Positions 54,959 through 63,952 of a DNA stretch of 64,000 nt are shown here, one piece after another. The notes under the pieces were generated by a model. It was not told the origin of the DNA and made no database searches. It saw only the letters and a list, made by a program, of their open reading frames with translations. Source of the DNA: Ancylobacter oerskovii (lineage in GTDB: Bacteria; Pseudomonadota; Alphaproteobacteria; Rhizobiales; Xanthobacteraceae). Both the position numbers and the translations under genes were made by a program. Each line of letters begins with the position of its first letter. Position 1 is the first letter of the stretch. The stretch lies in assembly GCF_018390555.1 (NCBI RefSeq), contig NZ_JAHBGB010000041.1:186001-250000 (forward strand), given 5' to 3'.

Positions 54959-56368
54959 CTATGCGAGGCCCTGGAACAGATAGAGGCGGCCGGAGGCGAG
55001 GTCGAAATCCGGGTTCTCCCAGCCGATCATCTTGCCGGGATTGAGCAGGCCGGCGGGATCGGCCTCGCGCTTGAAGGCCAGCTGCACGGCGTCGGTCTGC
55101 TTCATGCCGCCTTCCTCCAGCGTATAGCGGTGCGGGTTGAAGACGACGGCGCCCATTTCCTCGTGGATGGCGATGATCTCCTCCAGCCGCTCCTCGGTGG
55201 TGAATTGCACCAGCGGCAGGCCGAAGCAGGTGACCTTGCCGTCGAAGCGCACGAATTCGAGATGCGCCGGCACCTCGGCGCCGAGCCGGGCATGGAGGCG
55301 GGCGACGAGATCGAGCTGGTGCGGGAAGGGGTAGAGGGTCTGCAGATAGGTGATCGCCGGATCGACGCGCAGCGCGCGCAGCGTGGTGTGGTTCCAGGCG
55401 AGCTCGTATATCGGCGGCAGGCCGGCCCGGCGTTCCGCCGGCACAAGGTCGGAGCGGAACAGGAACTCGCCGCCATGACGGGTGGTGAAGGCGGCGAAGG
55501 CGTCGGCGGCGAGCACGTCGACCATGGCGAGCACCACATGCTTGCCATCGGGAAGGAACGGCCGGTGCCGCAGGAAATAAAGCTGCGGTACCGGGGCGGC
55601 GACGACGCTGACCAGCTTCTTCGCCAGCGCGTCCTGCTCGCCCAGCGCATTGGCATAGGAGCAGGCGCGGCCGAAATCGTCGAAGCCGATGATGGCCTCC
55701 AGCCAGCCATAGGCGGGGGCGAGCGGCATCGTCACCTCGGTGATGATGCCGTTGGTGCCATAGGCATGGGCGACCTTGCCCACCTCCTCGCCGGTGAGAC
55801 GGAGCACGCGCGGCTGCCGCTCCATGGTGACGACGGTGAGGCCGAGGATGTTGCCGAGGTCGCGCAGGCCGCCCCACATGATGGAGCCGACCCCGCCGGA
55901 GCCGCCGGCGATGAAGCCGCCGATGGACGCCGTGCGATAGGTGGACGGGGAGAGGCGCAGCTCTTGCCCGGTGGCGCGGGTGGCGGCGTCGATGTCGGCG
56001 AGGAGGGCGCCGGCCTGCGCCACCACCCGGCCGGGGGCGATGTCGAGGACACGGTCCATGCCCGACAGGTCCAGCACCACGCCGCCGGCGAGCGGCATGG
56101 CCTGGCCGTAATTGCCGGTGCCGGCGCCGCGGGGCGTGACGGGAATGGCGAGCTCGGCGCAGGCTTCGAGGACGCGCACGACATCGTCCTGCGAGGCGGG
56201 ATACGCGACGAGATCCGCGGCCACGGCATCGAGCTGGCGCTTGAGGATGGGCGAGTACCAGTAGAAGTCGCGGCTCTTCTGGCGGACCAGCGCCGGATTA
56301 TCCTCGAGGCGGATGCCGTCGAGCCGGGTCCGCAGGGCGGCGAGGTCGTAGCGAGGGCGGTCGCTCAT
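54959..56368 (-). CDS. FAD-linked oxidase (GlcD/PCMH-type)
   Basis: A 469-residue vanillyl-alcohol-oxidase-superfamily enzyme. The FAD-binding PCMH domain (about 45-220) contains VTPRGAGTGNYGQAMPLAGG and GGFIAGGSGGVGSIMWGGLR; the C-terminal cap ends with DPAGLLNPGKMIGW. It resembles glycolate/lactate-type dehydrogenases. Its ATG overlaps the amidohydrolase stop codon (TGATG), so the two are translated together. The substrate is probably a hydroxy acid or alcohol derived from the imported compound. Confidence 0.9.
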   Translation of the reverse strand: MSDRPRYDLAALRTRLDGIRLEDNPALVRQKSRDFYWYSPILKRQLDAVAADLVAYPASQDDVVRVLEACAELAIPVTPRGAGTGNYGQAMPLAGGVVLDLSGMDRVLDIAPGRVVAQAGALLADIDAATRATGQELRLSPSTYRTASIGGFIAGGSGGVGSIMWGGLRDLGNILGLTVVTMERQPRVLRLTGEEVGKVAHAYGTNGIITEVTMPLAPAYGWLEAIIGFDDFGRACSYANALGEQDALAKKLVSVVAAPVPQLYFLRHRPFLPDGKHVVLAMVDVLAADAFAAFTTRHGGEFLFRSDLVPAERRAGLPPIYELAWNHTTLRALRVDPAITYLQTLYPFPHQLDLVARLHARLGAEVPAHLEFVRFDGKVTCFGLPLVQFTTEERLEEIIAIHEEMGAVVFNPHRYTLEEGGMKQTDAVQLAFKREADPAGLLNPGKMIGWENPDFDLASGRLYLFQGLA

Positions 56369-57696
56369 CAAGGTTCACCCATCAGTTCGTCGAGTTCGGC
56401 CGGGTCCGGCGGCGTGGTGTCGATGCTGCGGCCGGCCCGCAGCACCAGGCGGTCCGATTGCGGCCGGGACAGCAGCTCGCCGAGGCTGCGCGCGCGGAAC
56501 AGCGACAGGTCGGCCGGCGCGCCGGTCGCCAGCAGGCCGGCGCCGTCGAGGCCGAGCGCGGTGGCCGGCCGGGCGGTGACGATGTCCGGCCACTCCGCGA
56601 AGGGATGGTCGAGATGGGCGATGCGGGTCGCCTCGCGATACACCTCGATCAGGTCGAAATCGCCATAGGCGTAGAAGGGGTCGCGCACATTGTCGCTCGC
56701 CACCATCACCGGAATGCCCCGCGCGCGCATCTCGTGCAGCAGGGTGACGCCGCGCTGGCGCGGGGTGCGGGCCGGCGCGCGGTCCTGCAGATAGAGATTG
56801 CACATCGGCAGGGCGGCGACGCTGATGCCGGCGCGGGCGACGAGATCGAGCGTGCGGTCGACCTCCTCCGGCGGCTGCCGGGCCAGCGAGCAGCAATGGC
56901 CGACGAGGATGCGGCCCTGGAAGCGGCGGCGCAGCGCGGTGCCGGCGATGCGGGCGAGCGCGTGGGCGCCCGGATCGAGGGTCTCGTCGACATGGAAATC
57001 GAGATCGAGGTCGTGCCGCTCGGCGGCGGCGAACAGGCGCTCGAGCCCGGCATCGAGATCCGCGGACATATAGGTGAAGGCGCCGAGGACGCCGCGCTGG
57101 CGGATGACCGACTCCAGCACCGGCTGGAAGGCGCGGTCGTCGAGCGCCTGCTCGACCGGCAGCAGCGCCACCGCCTGGAGGGCGATGCGGTCCGCCCATT
57201 GCTCGCGCAATTCGGCGAGGACCGGCCAGGAGATGGCGGTCTGCGGACCGATGCAGTCGAGATGGGTGCGCAGCGCGACGGTGCCATGCGCATGGGCGCA
57301 GCGCAGGGCGAAATCCATGCGGCGGGCGAGGTCGGCGGCGGTCCAGCGTGCCTGCCGGTCGGCATCGGCGGCGGCGAGGGCGCCGGCGAAGCTGCCGTCG
57401 GGGTTGGGCCGGCGCGCCCAGATGAACGCCTTGTCGAGATGGGTGTGGGCATCGACGAGGCCGGGCAGCACCAGCGCGCCGTCGAGATCGAGGCGCGGCA
57501 GCGGGTGATTGGTCTCGCCATGCGGCGTGAGGCCGGCAATGGCATTCTCGACGATGAAGACGTCGAGTTGCACCAGCCCCTCGCGGTCGGGCACCAGCGC
57601 GAGTTCCGGCGCCAGCGCGGCCGGGGTGCGCACGCCGGCGAGCACATAGGCGTCCGGTGGGTTGGCGAGGAAGGCGGCGCGCATGGCGGAGTTCAC
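56368..57696 (-). CDS. Cytosine-deaminase-like amidohydrolase
   Basis: A 442-residue TIM-barrel metal hydrolase. Metal and catalytic motifs are in order: DAHTHLDKAF, LDFHVDET, LVGHCCSL and MVASDNVRDPFY, matching the CodA-type group that deaminates or hydrolyses N-heterocycles. The GTG at 57696 follows GAGGGA; the ATG at 57684 is the alternative. It lies between the ABC permease and the FAD oxidase, so it likely acts on the transported substrate. Confidence 0.9.
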   Translation of the reverse strand: MNSAMRAAFLANPPDAYVLAGVRTPAALAPELALVPDREGLVQLDVFIVENAIAGLTPHGETNHPLPRLDLDGALVLPGLVDAHTHLDKAFIWARRPNPDGSFAGALAAADADRQARWTAADLARRMDFALRCAHAHGTVALRTHLDCIGPQTAISWPVLAELREQWADRIALQAVALLPVEQALDDRAFQPVLESVIRQRGVLGAFTYMSADLDAGLERLFAAAERHDLDLDFHVDETLDPGAHALARIAGTALRRRFQGRILVGHCCSLARQPPEEVDRTLDLVARAGISVAALPMCNLYLQDRAPARTPRQRGVTLLHEMRARGIPVMVASDNVRDPFYAYGDFDLIEVYREATRIAHLDHPFAEWPDIVTARPATALGLDGAGLLATGAPADLSLFRARSLGELLSRPQSDRLVLRAGRSIDTTPPDPAELDELMGEP

Positions 57697-57714
57697 GGCT
57701 CGATCCCTCGCTTC

Positions 57715-58521
57715 TCAGTTGCCCGTGCCGAGCGCGCTCTCGTGCCAGCGCCGCAGGAGCAGCCAGGAGAGGAGGCTCAATGCGGCATAGATGAGGATGC
57801 CGGCGAGAGAAATCAGCAGGAGGGCGGCGAACATGCGGGGGATATTGAGCCGGTAGCCGGATTCGACGATGCGGAAGGCGAGGCCCGAGCCCTGTCCGGC
57901 CGAGCCGGCGGCGATCTCGCCGACCACCGCGCCGACCAGAGCGAGGCCGCCGGCGATCCGCAACCCGCCGAGGAAATAGGGCAGGGCGGTGGGCAGCTGC
58001 AGCAGGCGCAGCGTCTGCAGGCGGCCGGCGCCGGACAGGCGGAACAGGTCGCGCAGGTTGGCGTCGACCGAATTCAACCCCAGCGTGGTGTTGGACAGGA
58101 TGGGGAAGAAGGCGACGATCCAGGCGCAGGTGAGCACGGCGGTGTCGGTGGACAGGTAGATCAGCATCAGCGGCGCGATGGCGATGAGCGGCGTCACCTG
58201 CAGGATGATGGCGATGGGGAACAGCGAGAACTCGACGATGCGCGCGGAGGCGAAGACCAGCGCCAGCGCGCCGCCGCCGACCGCGGCGAGGACGAGGGCG
58301 ACAAGGGTGGTGCGCAGCGTCACCATGAGCGAGCCGAGGAGCACCGTGCGGTCGGCGACCAGCGTGTCGAGGACGCGCAGGGGGCCGGGCAGGATGTAGG
58401 GCGGCAGATCGTTCAGCCGCACCACGAGGTCCCAGCCCAGCACGACGAGGCCGAGCACCGCCACCGGGAGCGCCCAGCGGAACGGCGAGTTCTCCAGGCG
58501 GTGGGTGATGCGGAGCGCCAT
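57715..58521 (-). CDS. ABC transporter permease (SsuC/ThiX-like)
   Basis: A 268-residue inner-membrane permease with about six helices. The EAA-type coupling loop is DLFRLSGAGRLQTLRLLQLP followed by TALPYFLGGLRIAGGLALVG. The family imports nitrate, sulfonates, taurine or pyrimidine precursors. It is 13 bases downstream of the ATPase gene. Confidence 0.93.
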   Translation of the reverse strand: MALRITHRLENSPFRWALPVAVLGLVVLGWDLVVRLNDLPPYILPGPLRVLDTLVADRTVLLGSLMVTLRTTLVALVLAAVGGGALALVFASARIVEFSLFPIAIILQVTPLIAIAPLMLIYLSTDTAVLTCAWIVAFFPILSNTTLGLNSVDANLRDLFRLSGAGRLQTLRLLQLPTALPYFLGGLRIAGGLALVGAVVGEIAAGSAGQGSGLAFRIVESGYRLNIPRMFAALLLISLAGILIYAALSLLSWLLLRRWHESALGTGN

Positions 58522-58534
58522 GGACGGTGCCTCG

Positions 58535-59350
58535 TCAGCCGGCGTTCATGGCGGCGGCGAGCGCGGTGGAGGCCTGCCGGCACAGGGCGACATATTCCGG
58601 CGAGGTGCGGAAGGCCTCGTCGCGCTCCAGCGAGGGATCGATGGCGAGTTCGGCGGCGACCCGGCCAGGACGGGCGCGAAACACCAGGATGCGGGTCGAC
58701 AGGTAGACCGATTCGAACACCGAATGGGTGACGAAGACGATGGTGCAGTTCAGCTGGCGCCAGACCTGCAAGAGATCGTTGTTGAGCTTGAAGCGGGTGA
58801 TCTCGTCGAGGGCGGCGAAGGGCTCGTCCATCAGCAGCAGGCGCGGCTTCGTCACCAGCGCGCGGGCGATGGAGACGCGCATCTTCATGCCGCCGGAAAG
58901 CTCGCGCGGATAGGCGTCGCGAAACGCCTCGAGCCCGACCAGCTCCAGCGCCTGCATGATCGCCGGCTCGGCCTCGCGGCGCGAGGTGCCGGCGAGCTTG
59001 AGCGGCAGGTGGACATTGCCGAACACGCTCGCCCACGGCATCAGCGTCGGCTCCTGGAAGACGAAGCCGACGGAGGGATGGGGGGAGGCGGCCTTGCCCG
59101 GGTGCTCGCCGTTGAAGTCGATGCGGCCGGAGGTCGGCTCGGCGAGGCCGGCGATCAGCCGCAGCGCCGTCGACTTGCCGCAGCCGGACGGGCCGAGCAG
59201 CGAGAGGAACTCGCCGCGGCGCACCTCCATGTCCAGCCCCTCGAGGGCGGTCACCTGGTTGCCGAAGCGCTTGCCGACGCCGGAAAGGGCGAGCAGCGGC
59301 GCGCCGGCTTCCGGCCCGGCGGGGCGGGTCTGTTGCATGACGGCGCTCAC
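58535..59350 (-). CDS. ABC transporter ATP-binding protein (SsuB/TauB-like)
   Basis: A 271-residue ATPase with Walker A GPSGCGKSTALR, signature LSGGMKMR, Walker B LLLMDEPFAALDE and the switch His in VFVTHSVFES. The GTG at 59350 is the longest start and the ATG at 59338 is the alternative. It lies between the binding-protein and permease genes. Confidence 0.94.
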   Translation of the reverse strand: MSAVMQQTRPAGPEAGAPLLALSGVGKRFGNQVTALEGLDMEVRRGEFLSLLGPSGCGKSTALRLIAGLAEPTSGRIDFNGEHPGKAASPHPSVGFVFQEPTLMPWASVFGNVHLPLKLAGTSRREAEPAIMQALELVGLEAFRDAYPRELSGGMKMRVSIARALVTKPRLLLMDEPFAALDEITRFKLNNDLLQVWRQLNCTIVFVTHSVFESVYLSTRILVFRARPGRVAAELAIDPSLERDEAFRTSPEYVALCRQASTALAAAMNAG

Positions 59351-59363
59351 GCGCGGGCGCCGC

Positions 59364-60407
59364 TCATTTCGGCGCCAGTTCCTTGCCGACGCCCTTGTTC
59401 ACGAACTGCGTCGTATAGGATTTCCTGTAGTCGATGCCGGCCTTGACCACCTTGGCGCGCACCATCTTGTCGTAGAAGCTGGTGATCTTCGCGTCGGTCA
59501 TCGCGCCGACGCCCAGGCTCCTGGCGTCGCCGGAATCGACGATGCCATACGCCTTCAGCTTCTCGATGGAGAAGGCGATCATCTCGTCGGTCATTTCCGG
59601 GTTGTCCTTCCTGATCAGCGCATTGGCCTTGGCGTTGTCGCCATATAGGTAGTTATACCAGCCGATGATCGAGGCATCGACGAAGCGCTGCACGAGGTCC
59701 GGGTTCGACTTCACCAGCTCGGTGCGGGTCTCGATGGTGGTGGAATAGGTGTCGAAGCCCTGGTCTGCCAGCAGGAACAGCTTCGGCTTGAAGCCGCCCT
59801 GCTTCTCCACCGCATAGGGCTCGGAGGTGATGTAGCCCTGCATGGCGCTGTTCTTGTCGGCGAGGAACGGCGCGGCATTGAAGGTGTAGGGCTTCACCTG
59901 GCTCTCGCTGAAGCCGAAATCCGAGACCAGCCACTGGTAGTAGCTGGCGAGGCCTTCCTTGGAGATGAACAGGGTGCGGGTCTTCAGATCCTCGAAGGTC
60001 GCGACGTCGGGATGGGCGATGAGGACCTGCGGGTCCTTCTGGAACAGCGCGGCGACGATCACCGTCGGGATGCCCTCCACCACCGAGGAGAAGGCCTGCA
60101 GCATGTTGGCGCCCATGTAGAAGTCGATCTTGCCCACCGGCAGCAGCAGCCGGTTGTTGGCCTGCGGGCCGCCGGGCAGGATGGTGACGTCGAGCCCGTA
60201 TTTCGCATAGGTGCCGTCGACCACCGCCTGGTAGAAGCCGCCATGCTCGGCCTGCGCCACCCAATTGGTGCCGAAGGTCACCTTGTCGGCGGCCTGCGCG
60301 GGAGTGGCGAGGAGGTTCGCAAGGCCCGCCGTCAGCGTGGCGACGGCGAAGGCGAGGGAACGCAGGGCAGAGCGGCGCGACACGATGTTGCGCGAAATCT
60401 GGCGCAT
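59364..60407 (-). CDS. ABC transporter substrate-binding protein (NMT1/THI5-like)
   Basis: A 347-residue periplasmic protein. The signal sequence has twin Arg (SRRSALRSLAFAVATLTAGL) and cleaves near TPAQA-ADK, so Tat export is possible. VTFGTNWVAQAEHGGFYQAV and TSEPYAVEKQGGFKPKLFL are typical of the NMT1 family that binds pyrimidine-like, riboflavin or sulfonate ligands. It is the first gene of the ABC-amidohydrolase-oxidase operon. Confidence 0.93.
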   Translation of the reverse strand: MRQISRNIVSRRSALRSLAFAVATLTAGLANLLATPAQAADKVTFGTNWVAQAEHGGFYQAVVDGTYAKYGLDVTILPGGPQANNRLLLPVGKIDFYMGANMLQAFSSVVEGIPTVIVAALFQKDPQVLIAHPDVATFEDLKTRTLFISKEGLASYYQWLVSDFGFSESQVKPYTFNAAPFLADKNSAMQGYITSEPYAVEKQGGFKPKLFLLADQGFDTYSTTIETRTELVKSNPDLVQRFVDASIIGWYNYLYGDNAKANALIRKDNPEMTDEMIAFSIEKLKAYGIVDSGDARSLGVGAMTDAKITSFYDKMVRAKVVKAGIDYRKSYTTQFVNKGVGKELAPK

Positions 60408-60819
60408 GGACGGGATCTCCCAACAGGCAATGCCGCCATACTAGGCGAGCTTAAAGCCGATGCACATATGCCCCGCACGGCCTTGTCCGCACAAATTTGC
60501 GGGCTTAAGAGTCGGGGATGGAACGACCCTTCCATCCGATGAACCTCATCCCGAGGTGCCCGGCGTTCGGCCGGGCCTCGAAGGATGCGCGTCCGGGTGC
60601 GCGAGGCGAGCATCCTTCGAGGCTCGCTGCGCTCGCACCTCAGGATGAAGGCGTGCCGGGGAGGGGTTTTTTGACGTCGCGCCTTGTAGCTCGTGCGTCG
60701 GGTGCGCCCGGAGGAGCGTCCTTCGAGGCTCGCTGCGCTCGCGCCTCAGGGTGAGGGCGCGCGGGTGGAACGGATCTAACGGGGGCACGGCTGTGCGGCG
60801 GGCCCTTCAAGGACATAGC
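60408..60819. other. Intergenic region with palindromic repeat units
   Basis: This 412-base gap separates the divergent ABC and rid operons. It contains three palindromic repeat units between 60546 and 60756 (annotated separately). The part next to the binding-protein gene (about 60440-60510) is less GC-rich and should hold its promoter. I see no gene. Confidence 0.65.
60546..60756. repeat. REP-like CCTTCGAGG palindromic repeat cluster
   Basis: CCTCGAAGGATG (60576-60587) is inverted at 60611-60622 (CATCCTTCGAGG), forming a potential hairpin. The unit CCTTCGAGGCTCGCTGCGCT continues to CAGGATGA at 60648 and recurs, slightly changed, at 60720-60756. This dispersed element is widespread in intergenic regions of Hyphomicrobiales genomes. 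It marks a site of past insertion rather than a gene. Confidence 0.8.
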
Positions 60820-61215
60820 ATGCTGCGCCATCTTCTCCCTTCCGCGGTCCGCCGCCCCTTCGCGCGCTACAGCCACGCCGTCGAGGTGACGGCCGGGGCG
60901 CGGCTGCTGCTCACCTCCGGCCAGCTCGGCATCTCCCCGGACGACGCCATTCCCGACAGCGCCGAGGAGCAGGCGGAGCTGTGCTTCCGCGCCATCGCCG
61001 CCTGCCTCGCCGAGGCGGGAATGGCCCCCGCCGACATCGTGCGGCTGAACGCCTATGTCACCGATCGGGCGCATATGGCGGGCTACATGGCGGCCCGCGA
61101 CCGGTTCGTCGCCGATCCGCCGCCCGCCTCGACGCTGATGATCGTTTCCGGCTTCACCCGGCCGGAATTCAAGGTCGAGGTCGAGGCGCTGGCGGCGCGG
61201 CGCGATCGGGACTAG
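60820..61215 (+). CDS. Rid-family (YjgF/YER057c/UK114) protein, non-canonical
   Basis: A 131-residue Rid-fold protein (LLLTSGQLGISPDDAIPD, AGMAPADIVRLNAYVTDRAH, FKVEVEALAA). The imine-deaminase Arg that follows Pro-Ala in true RidA is replaced: the segment reads PPASTLMIVSGFTRPEFKVE. It probably belongs to another Rid subfamily tied to catabolic operons. The ATG at 60820 follows AAGGA. It starts a unit with the creatininase- and Ldh2-family genes. Confidence 0.88.
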   Translation: MLRHLLPSAVRRPFARYSHAVEVTAGARLLLTSGQLGISPDDAIPDSAEEQAELCFRAIAACLAEAGMAPADIVRLNAYVTDRAHMAGYMAARDRFVADPPPASTLMIVSGFTRPEFKVEVEALAARRDRD

Positions 61216-61246
61216 AACCCGCTCCTCCTTCCCCGGACATCGAGAC

Positions 61247-62065
61247 ATGCCGCCCAAACGCTTCTGGACCGAAATGAGCTGGACCGACTTCGCCGCGGGC
61301 GATGTCGGCAACTGGATCGCCGTGCTGCCGGTGGCAGCGGTGGAGCAGCACGGGCCGCATCTGCCGGTCGGTGTCGACCAGATGATCGGGCAGGGCTATC
61401 TCGATGCGGTGATGACGCTGCTTCCCGACGACCTGCCGGCGGTGTTCCTGCCGATGCAGGCGATCGGCAAGTCCAACGAGCACATCTTCTTCCCGGGCAC
61501 GCTGACGCTTTCCGCCGAGACGCTGGCCCGCGCGTGGATCGAGATCGGCGAGAGCGTGCATCGCGCCGGGGTGCGGAAGATCGTGCTGGTGAACTCGCAT
61601 GGCGGCAACGTCTCCACCCTCGACACCGTGGCGCGCGAGCTGCGCGCCCGGCTGGGCATGCTGGCGGTGACGGTGTCCTGGCATCGCTTCGGCTATCCCG
61701 AGGGGCTGTTCTCTGCCACCGAACGCCAGCACGGCATCCATGCCGGCGGCATCGAGACGTCGCTGATGCTGGAGTTCCGCCCGGACATGGTGCGGGAAGA
61801 CAAGATCGACAATTTCGTGCCGGCGACGCTCGCCATGGAGCAGGAATTCGATTTCCTGCGCGCCGGCACGCCGGCCGGCTTCGGCTGGATGTCGCAGGAC
61901 ATCAACCCGACCGGCGCCATGGGCGACGCCACCGAGGCGGATGCCGAGAAGGGCCGGGCCTGCGCGGCCTATGGTGCGCGCGCCTTCGTGGCGCTGCTCG
62001 CCGACGTGCACCGCTTCGACCTCTCGCGCCTGCCGGCCGGGCCGCTCGGCGGCGCCGCGACATGA
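61247..62065 (+). CDS. Creatininase-family amidohydrolase
   Basis: A 272-residue metal-dependent amidase. The metal-site segments AVEQHGPHLPVGVDQMIG, LVNSHGGNVSTLD and IHAGGIETSLMLEF are complete. The family opens cyclic amides (creatinine) or hydrolyses formamides. Its stop codon overlaps the Ldh2 start (ATGA). With the deaminase-like and Rid genes nearby, it suggests breakdown of an N-heterocycle. Confidence 0.92.
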   Translation: MPPKRFWTEMSWTDFAAGDVGNWIAVLPVAAVEQHGPHLPVGVDQMIGQGYLDAVMTLLPDDLPAVFLPMQAIGKSNEHIFFPGTLTLSAETLARAWIEIGESVHRAGVRKIVLVNSHGGNVSTLDTVARELRARLGMLAVTVSWHRFGYPEGLFSATERQHGIHAGGIETSLMLEFRPDMVREDKIDNFVPATLAMEQEFDFLRAGTPAGFGWMSQDINPTGAMGDATEADAEKGRACAAYGARAFVALLADVHRFDLSRLPAGPLGGAAT

Positions 62066-63105
62066 ATGCTCCCGTGAACGCGATGGATATGACCGCCATG
62101 CCGCTGCGCCTGACGCTGGACGAGGCTCGCGCCTATGCGGGCCGGGTGCTGGAAACCTTCGGCGCCGCGCCGGCCAATGCCGCGATCACGGCGCAGGCGC
62201 TGGTGGCGGCGGAGGCCGACGGGCTCGGCAGTCATGGTCTCGCCCGCCTGCCGAGCTATTCGGCGATGGTGGCGGCCGGCAAGATCGACGGCCACGCCGT
62301 GCCGACCAGCCGGCGGGTGGCGGCGAGCGTGCTCAGCGTCGATGCCGGCAACGGCTTCGCCTACCCCGCCATCGAGCATGCGCTGCCGCTGGCCGAGGAG
62401 ATCGCCCGCGAGACCGGCATCGCGCTGGTCTCAATGCGGCGGTCCAGCCATTTCGGCGTCGCCGGCCAGCCGGTGGAGAAGCTGGCCGAGCGCGGGCTGG
62501 TGGCGCTGGCCTTCTCCAATGCCTCGGCCTCCATCGCCCCGTGGGGCGGGAAGAAGGCGGTGTTCGGCACCAACCCGCTCGCCTTCGCCACGCCGCTGCG
62601 CGACCGGCCGCCGGCGGTGGTCGACCTCTCGGTCGCCAAGGTCGCGCGGGGGAATGTCCTTGCCGCCGCCCAGCGCGGCGAGCCGATCCCCGAAGGGTGG
62701 GCGCTCGACAAGGACGGACGGCCGACCACCGATTCCAAGGCGGGGCTGGCGGGAACCATGGTGCCGATGGGCGAGGCCAAGGGCACGGCGCTCGCCTTCC
62801 TCATCGAGGTGATGGCGGCGGGGCTGACGGCCTCCACCTTCGCCTTCGACACGCCGAGCTTCTTCGACGGCGAGGGCCCGCCGGCGGCGGTGGGGCATGT
62901 GATCATGGCCATCGATCCCGGCCGCACCGCGGGAGCGGCCTATCTCGACCATATGGAGCGGCTGGCGGCGACCATCGAGGGCGAGCCCGGCGCGCGGCTG
63001 CCCGGCCAGCGCCGCCTCGCCAATCGCGAAAAGGCGGCGCGGGACGGGGTGAGCGTGCCGCCGGCCCTGCGCACGGCGCTGGCGGGGATGGGGTTCAAGG
63101 GCTGA
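62062..63105 (+). CDS. Ldh2-family NAD(P)-dependent 2-hydroxyacid dehydrogenase
   Basis: A 347-residue member of the malate/L-lactate/ureidoglycolate dehydrogenase superfamily, structurally unrelated to the classical dehydrogenases. The catalytic His is in MRRSSHFGVAG, GLGSHGLARLPSY is the N-terminal signature, and FGTNPLAFATP and GTALAFLIEVMAAGL are typical. It oxidises a 2-hydroxy acid (malate, ureidoglycolate, sulfolactate or similar). Its ATG overlaps the creatininase stop codon. Confidence 0.9.
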   Translation: MNAPVNAMDMTAMPLRLTLDEARAYAGRVLETFGAAPANAAITAQALVAAEADGLGSHGLARLPSYSAMVAAGKIDGHAVPTSRRVAASVLSVDAGNGFAYPAIEHALPLAEEIARETGIALVSMRRSSHFGVAGQPVEKLAERGLVALAFSNASASIAPWGGKKAVFGTNPLAFATPLRDRPPAVVDLSVAKVARGNVLAAAQRGEPIPEGWALDKDGRPTTDSKAGLAGTMVPMGEAKGTALAFLIEVMAAGLTASTFAFDTPSFFDGEGPPAAVGHVIMAIDPGRTAGAAYLDHMERLAATIEGEPGARLPGQRRLANREKAARDGVSVPPALRTALAGMGFKG

Positions 63106-63145
63106 GCCCCGCACGCCGCGGCCGCATCTCCGCGCCGGCATGACG

Positions 63146-63177
63146 AAGGGCCGCCCGCTGACGGCGGACGGCCCCTT
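63146..63177. terminator. Probable convergent terminator between the Ldh2 gene and ppa
   Basis: AAGGGCCGCCCGC pairs imperfectly (one bulge, one mismatch) with GCGGACGGCCCCTT. It is centred in the 103-base convergent gap. No long T-run follows on the plus strand, so its efficiency is uncertain. Confidence 0.5.
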
Positions 63178-63208
63178 GATCACGGATATCGATGCCGCCG
63201 GCGGCAGC

Positions 63209-63736
63209 TCACTTCTTGGCGGCTTCGATCGCCTTGAGGATCAGCTCGTGGGCGCGCTCGGGACCGTGCCAATCGTCGATATTGACGGTCTTGCCCTTCT
63301 CCAGATCCTTGTAGTGGGTGAAGAAGTGGCCGATCTGCTCGACGATGAGCGGCGGCAGGTCCTTATAGGTCTTCACGCCCGAATGGTACGGGTAGACGCT
63401 GTTGGCGGGCACGGCGAGGATCTTCTCGTCCTTGCCCTTCTCGTCGCTCATCAGCAGCACGCCGACCGGGCGGCAGGGGATGACGCAGCCGGCCATCAGC
63501 GCCACCGGCGAGAGCACGATCACGTCGAGCGGATCGCCATCGTCGCCGAGCGTCTGCGGGATGAAGCCGTAATTGCCCGGATAGAACATCGGCGTGTGCA
63601 GGAAGCGGTCGACGAAGATCGCGCCGGATTCCTTGTCGAGCTCGTACTTCACCGGCGCGCCGCCGGCCGGGATCTCGATGACGGCGTGGATCTCCTCCGG
63701 CGGATTGGGTCCGGTCGAAATGCGTGAGATGTCCAT
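63209..63736 (-). CDS. ppa: Inorganic pyrophosphatase (family I)
   Basis: A 175-residue enzyme hydrolysing pyrophosphate to phosphate, essential for driving biosynthesis. ESGAIFVDRF, YPGNYGFIPQTLGDDGDPLDV and KDEKILAVP carry the Asp/Glu metal ligands and the Lys/Tyr active-site residues. Length matches the bacterial hexameric enzyme. Confidence 0.96.
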   Translation of the reverse strand: MDISRISTGPNPPEEIHAVIEIPAGGAPVKYELDKESGAIFVDRFLHTPMFYPGNYGFIPQTLGDDGDPLDVIVLSPVALMAGCVIPCRPVGVLLMSDEKGKDEKILAVPANSVYPYHSGVKTYKDLPPLIVEQIGHFFTHYKDLEKGKTVNIDDWHGPERAHELILKAIEAAKK

Positions 63737-63914
63737 GAACGGGCTCCAGATCGAAAATGCCGGGCACTCCGGCGGAGAAAGCGCCTTCTAATAGGTCGGA
63801 GCAAGCCTGCCGTCGAGAGCGGCCGCGCGGGCAATTCGGCTGATATGCCGCAGTGCGATGAAAATTCCGCATTTGCGATGAGATAAAGTATCGAATGGCT
63901 GGACGCGGTCGGTC

Positions 63915-63929
63915 GATATGTTGTATCAC
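63915..63929. promoter_or_regulatory. Zur-box-like site before the His-rich gene
   Basis: GATATGTTGTATCAC contains GATA-N5-TATC symmetry, and TGTTGTATCA resembles the TGTTATAACA core of alphaproteobacterial Zur boxes at 8 of 10 positions. It lies 24 bases upstream of the ATG at 63953. Confidence 0.35.
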
Positions 63930-63952
63930 TTCGATCGTCATCGAGGTTCCGC

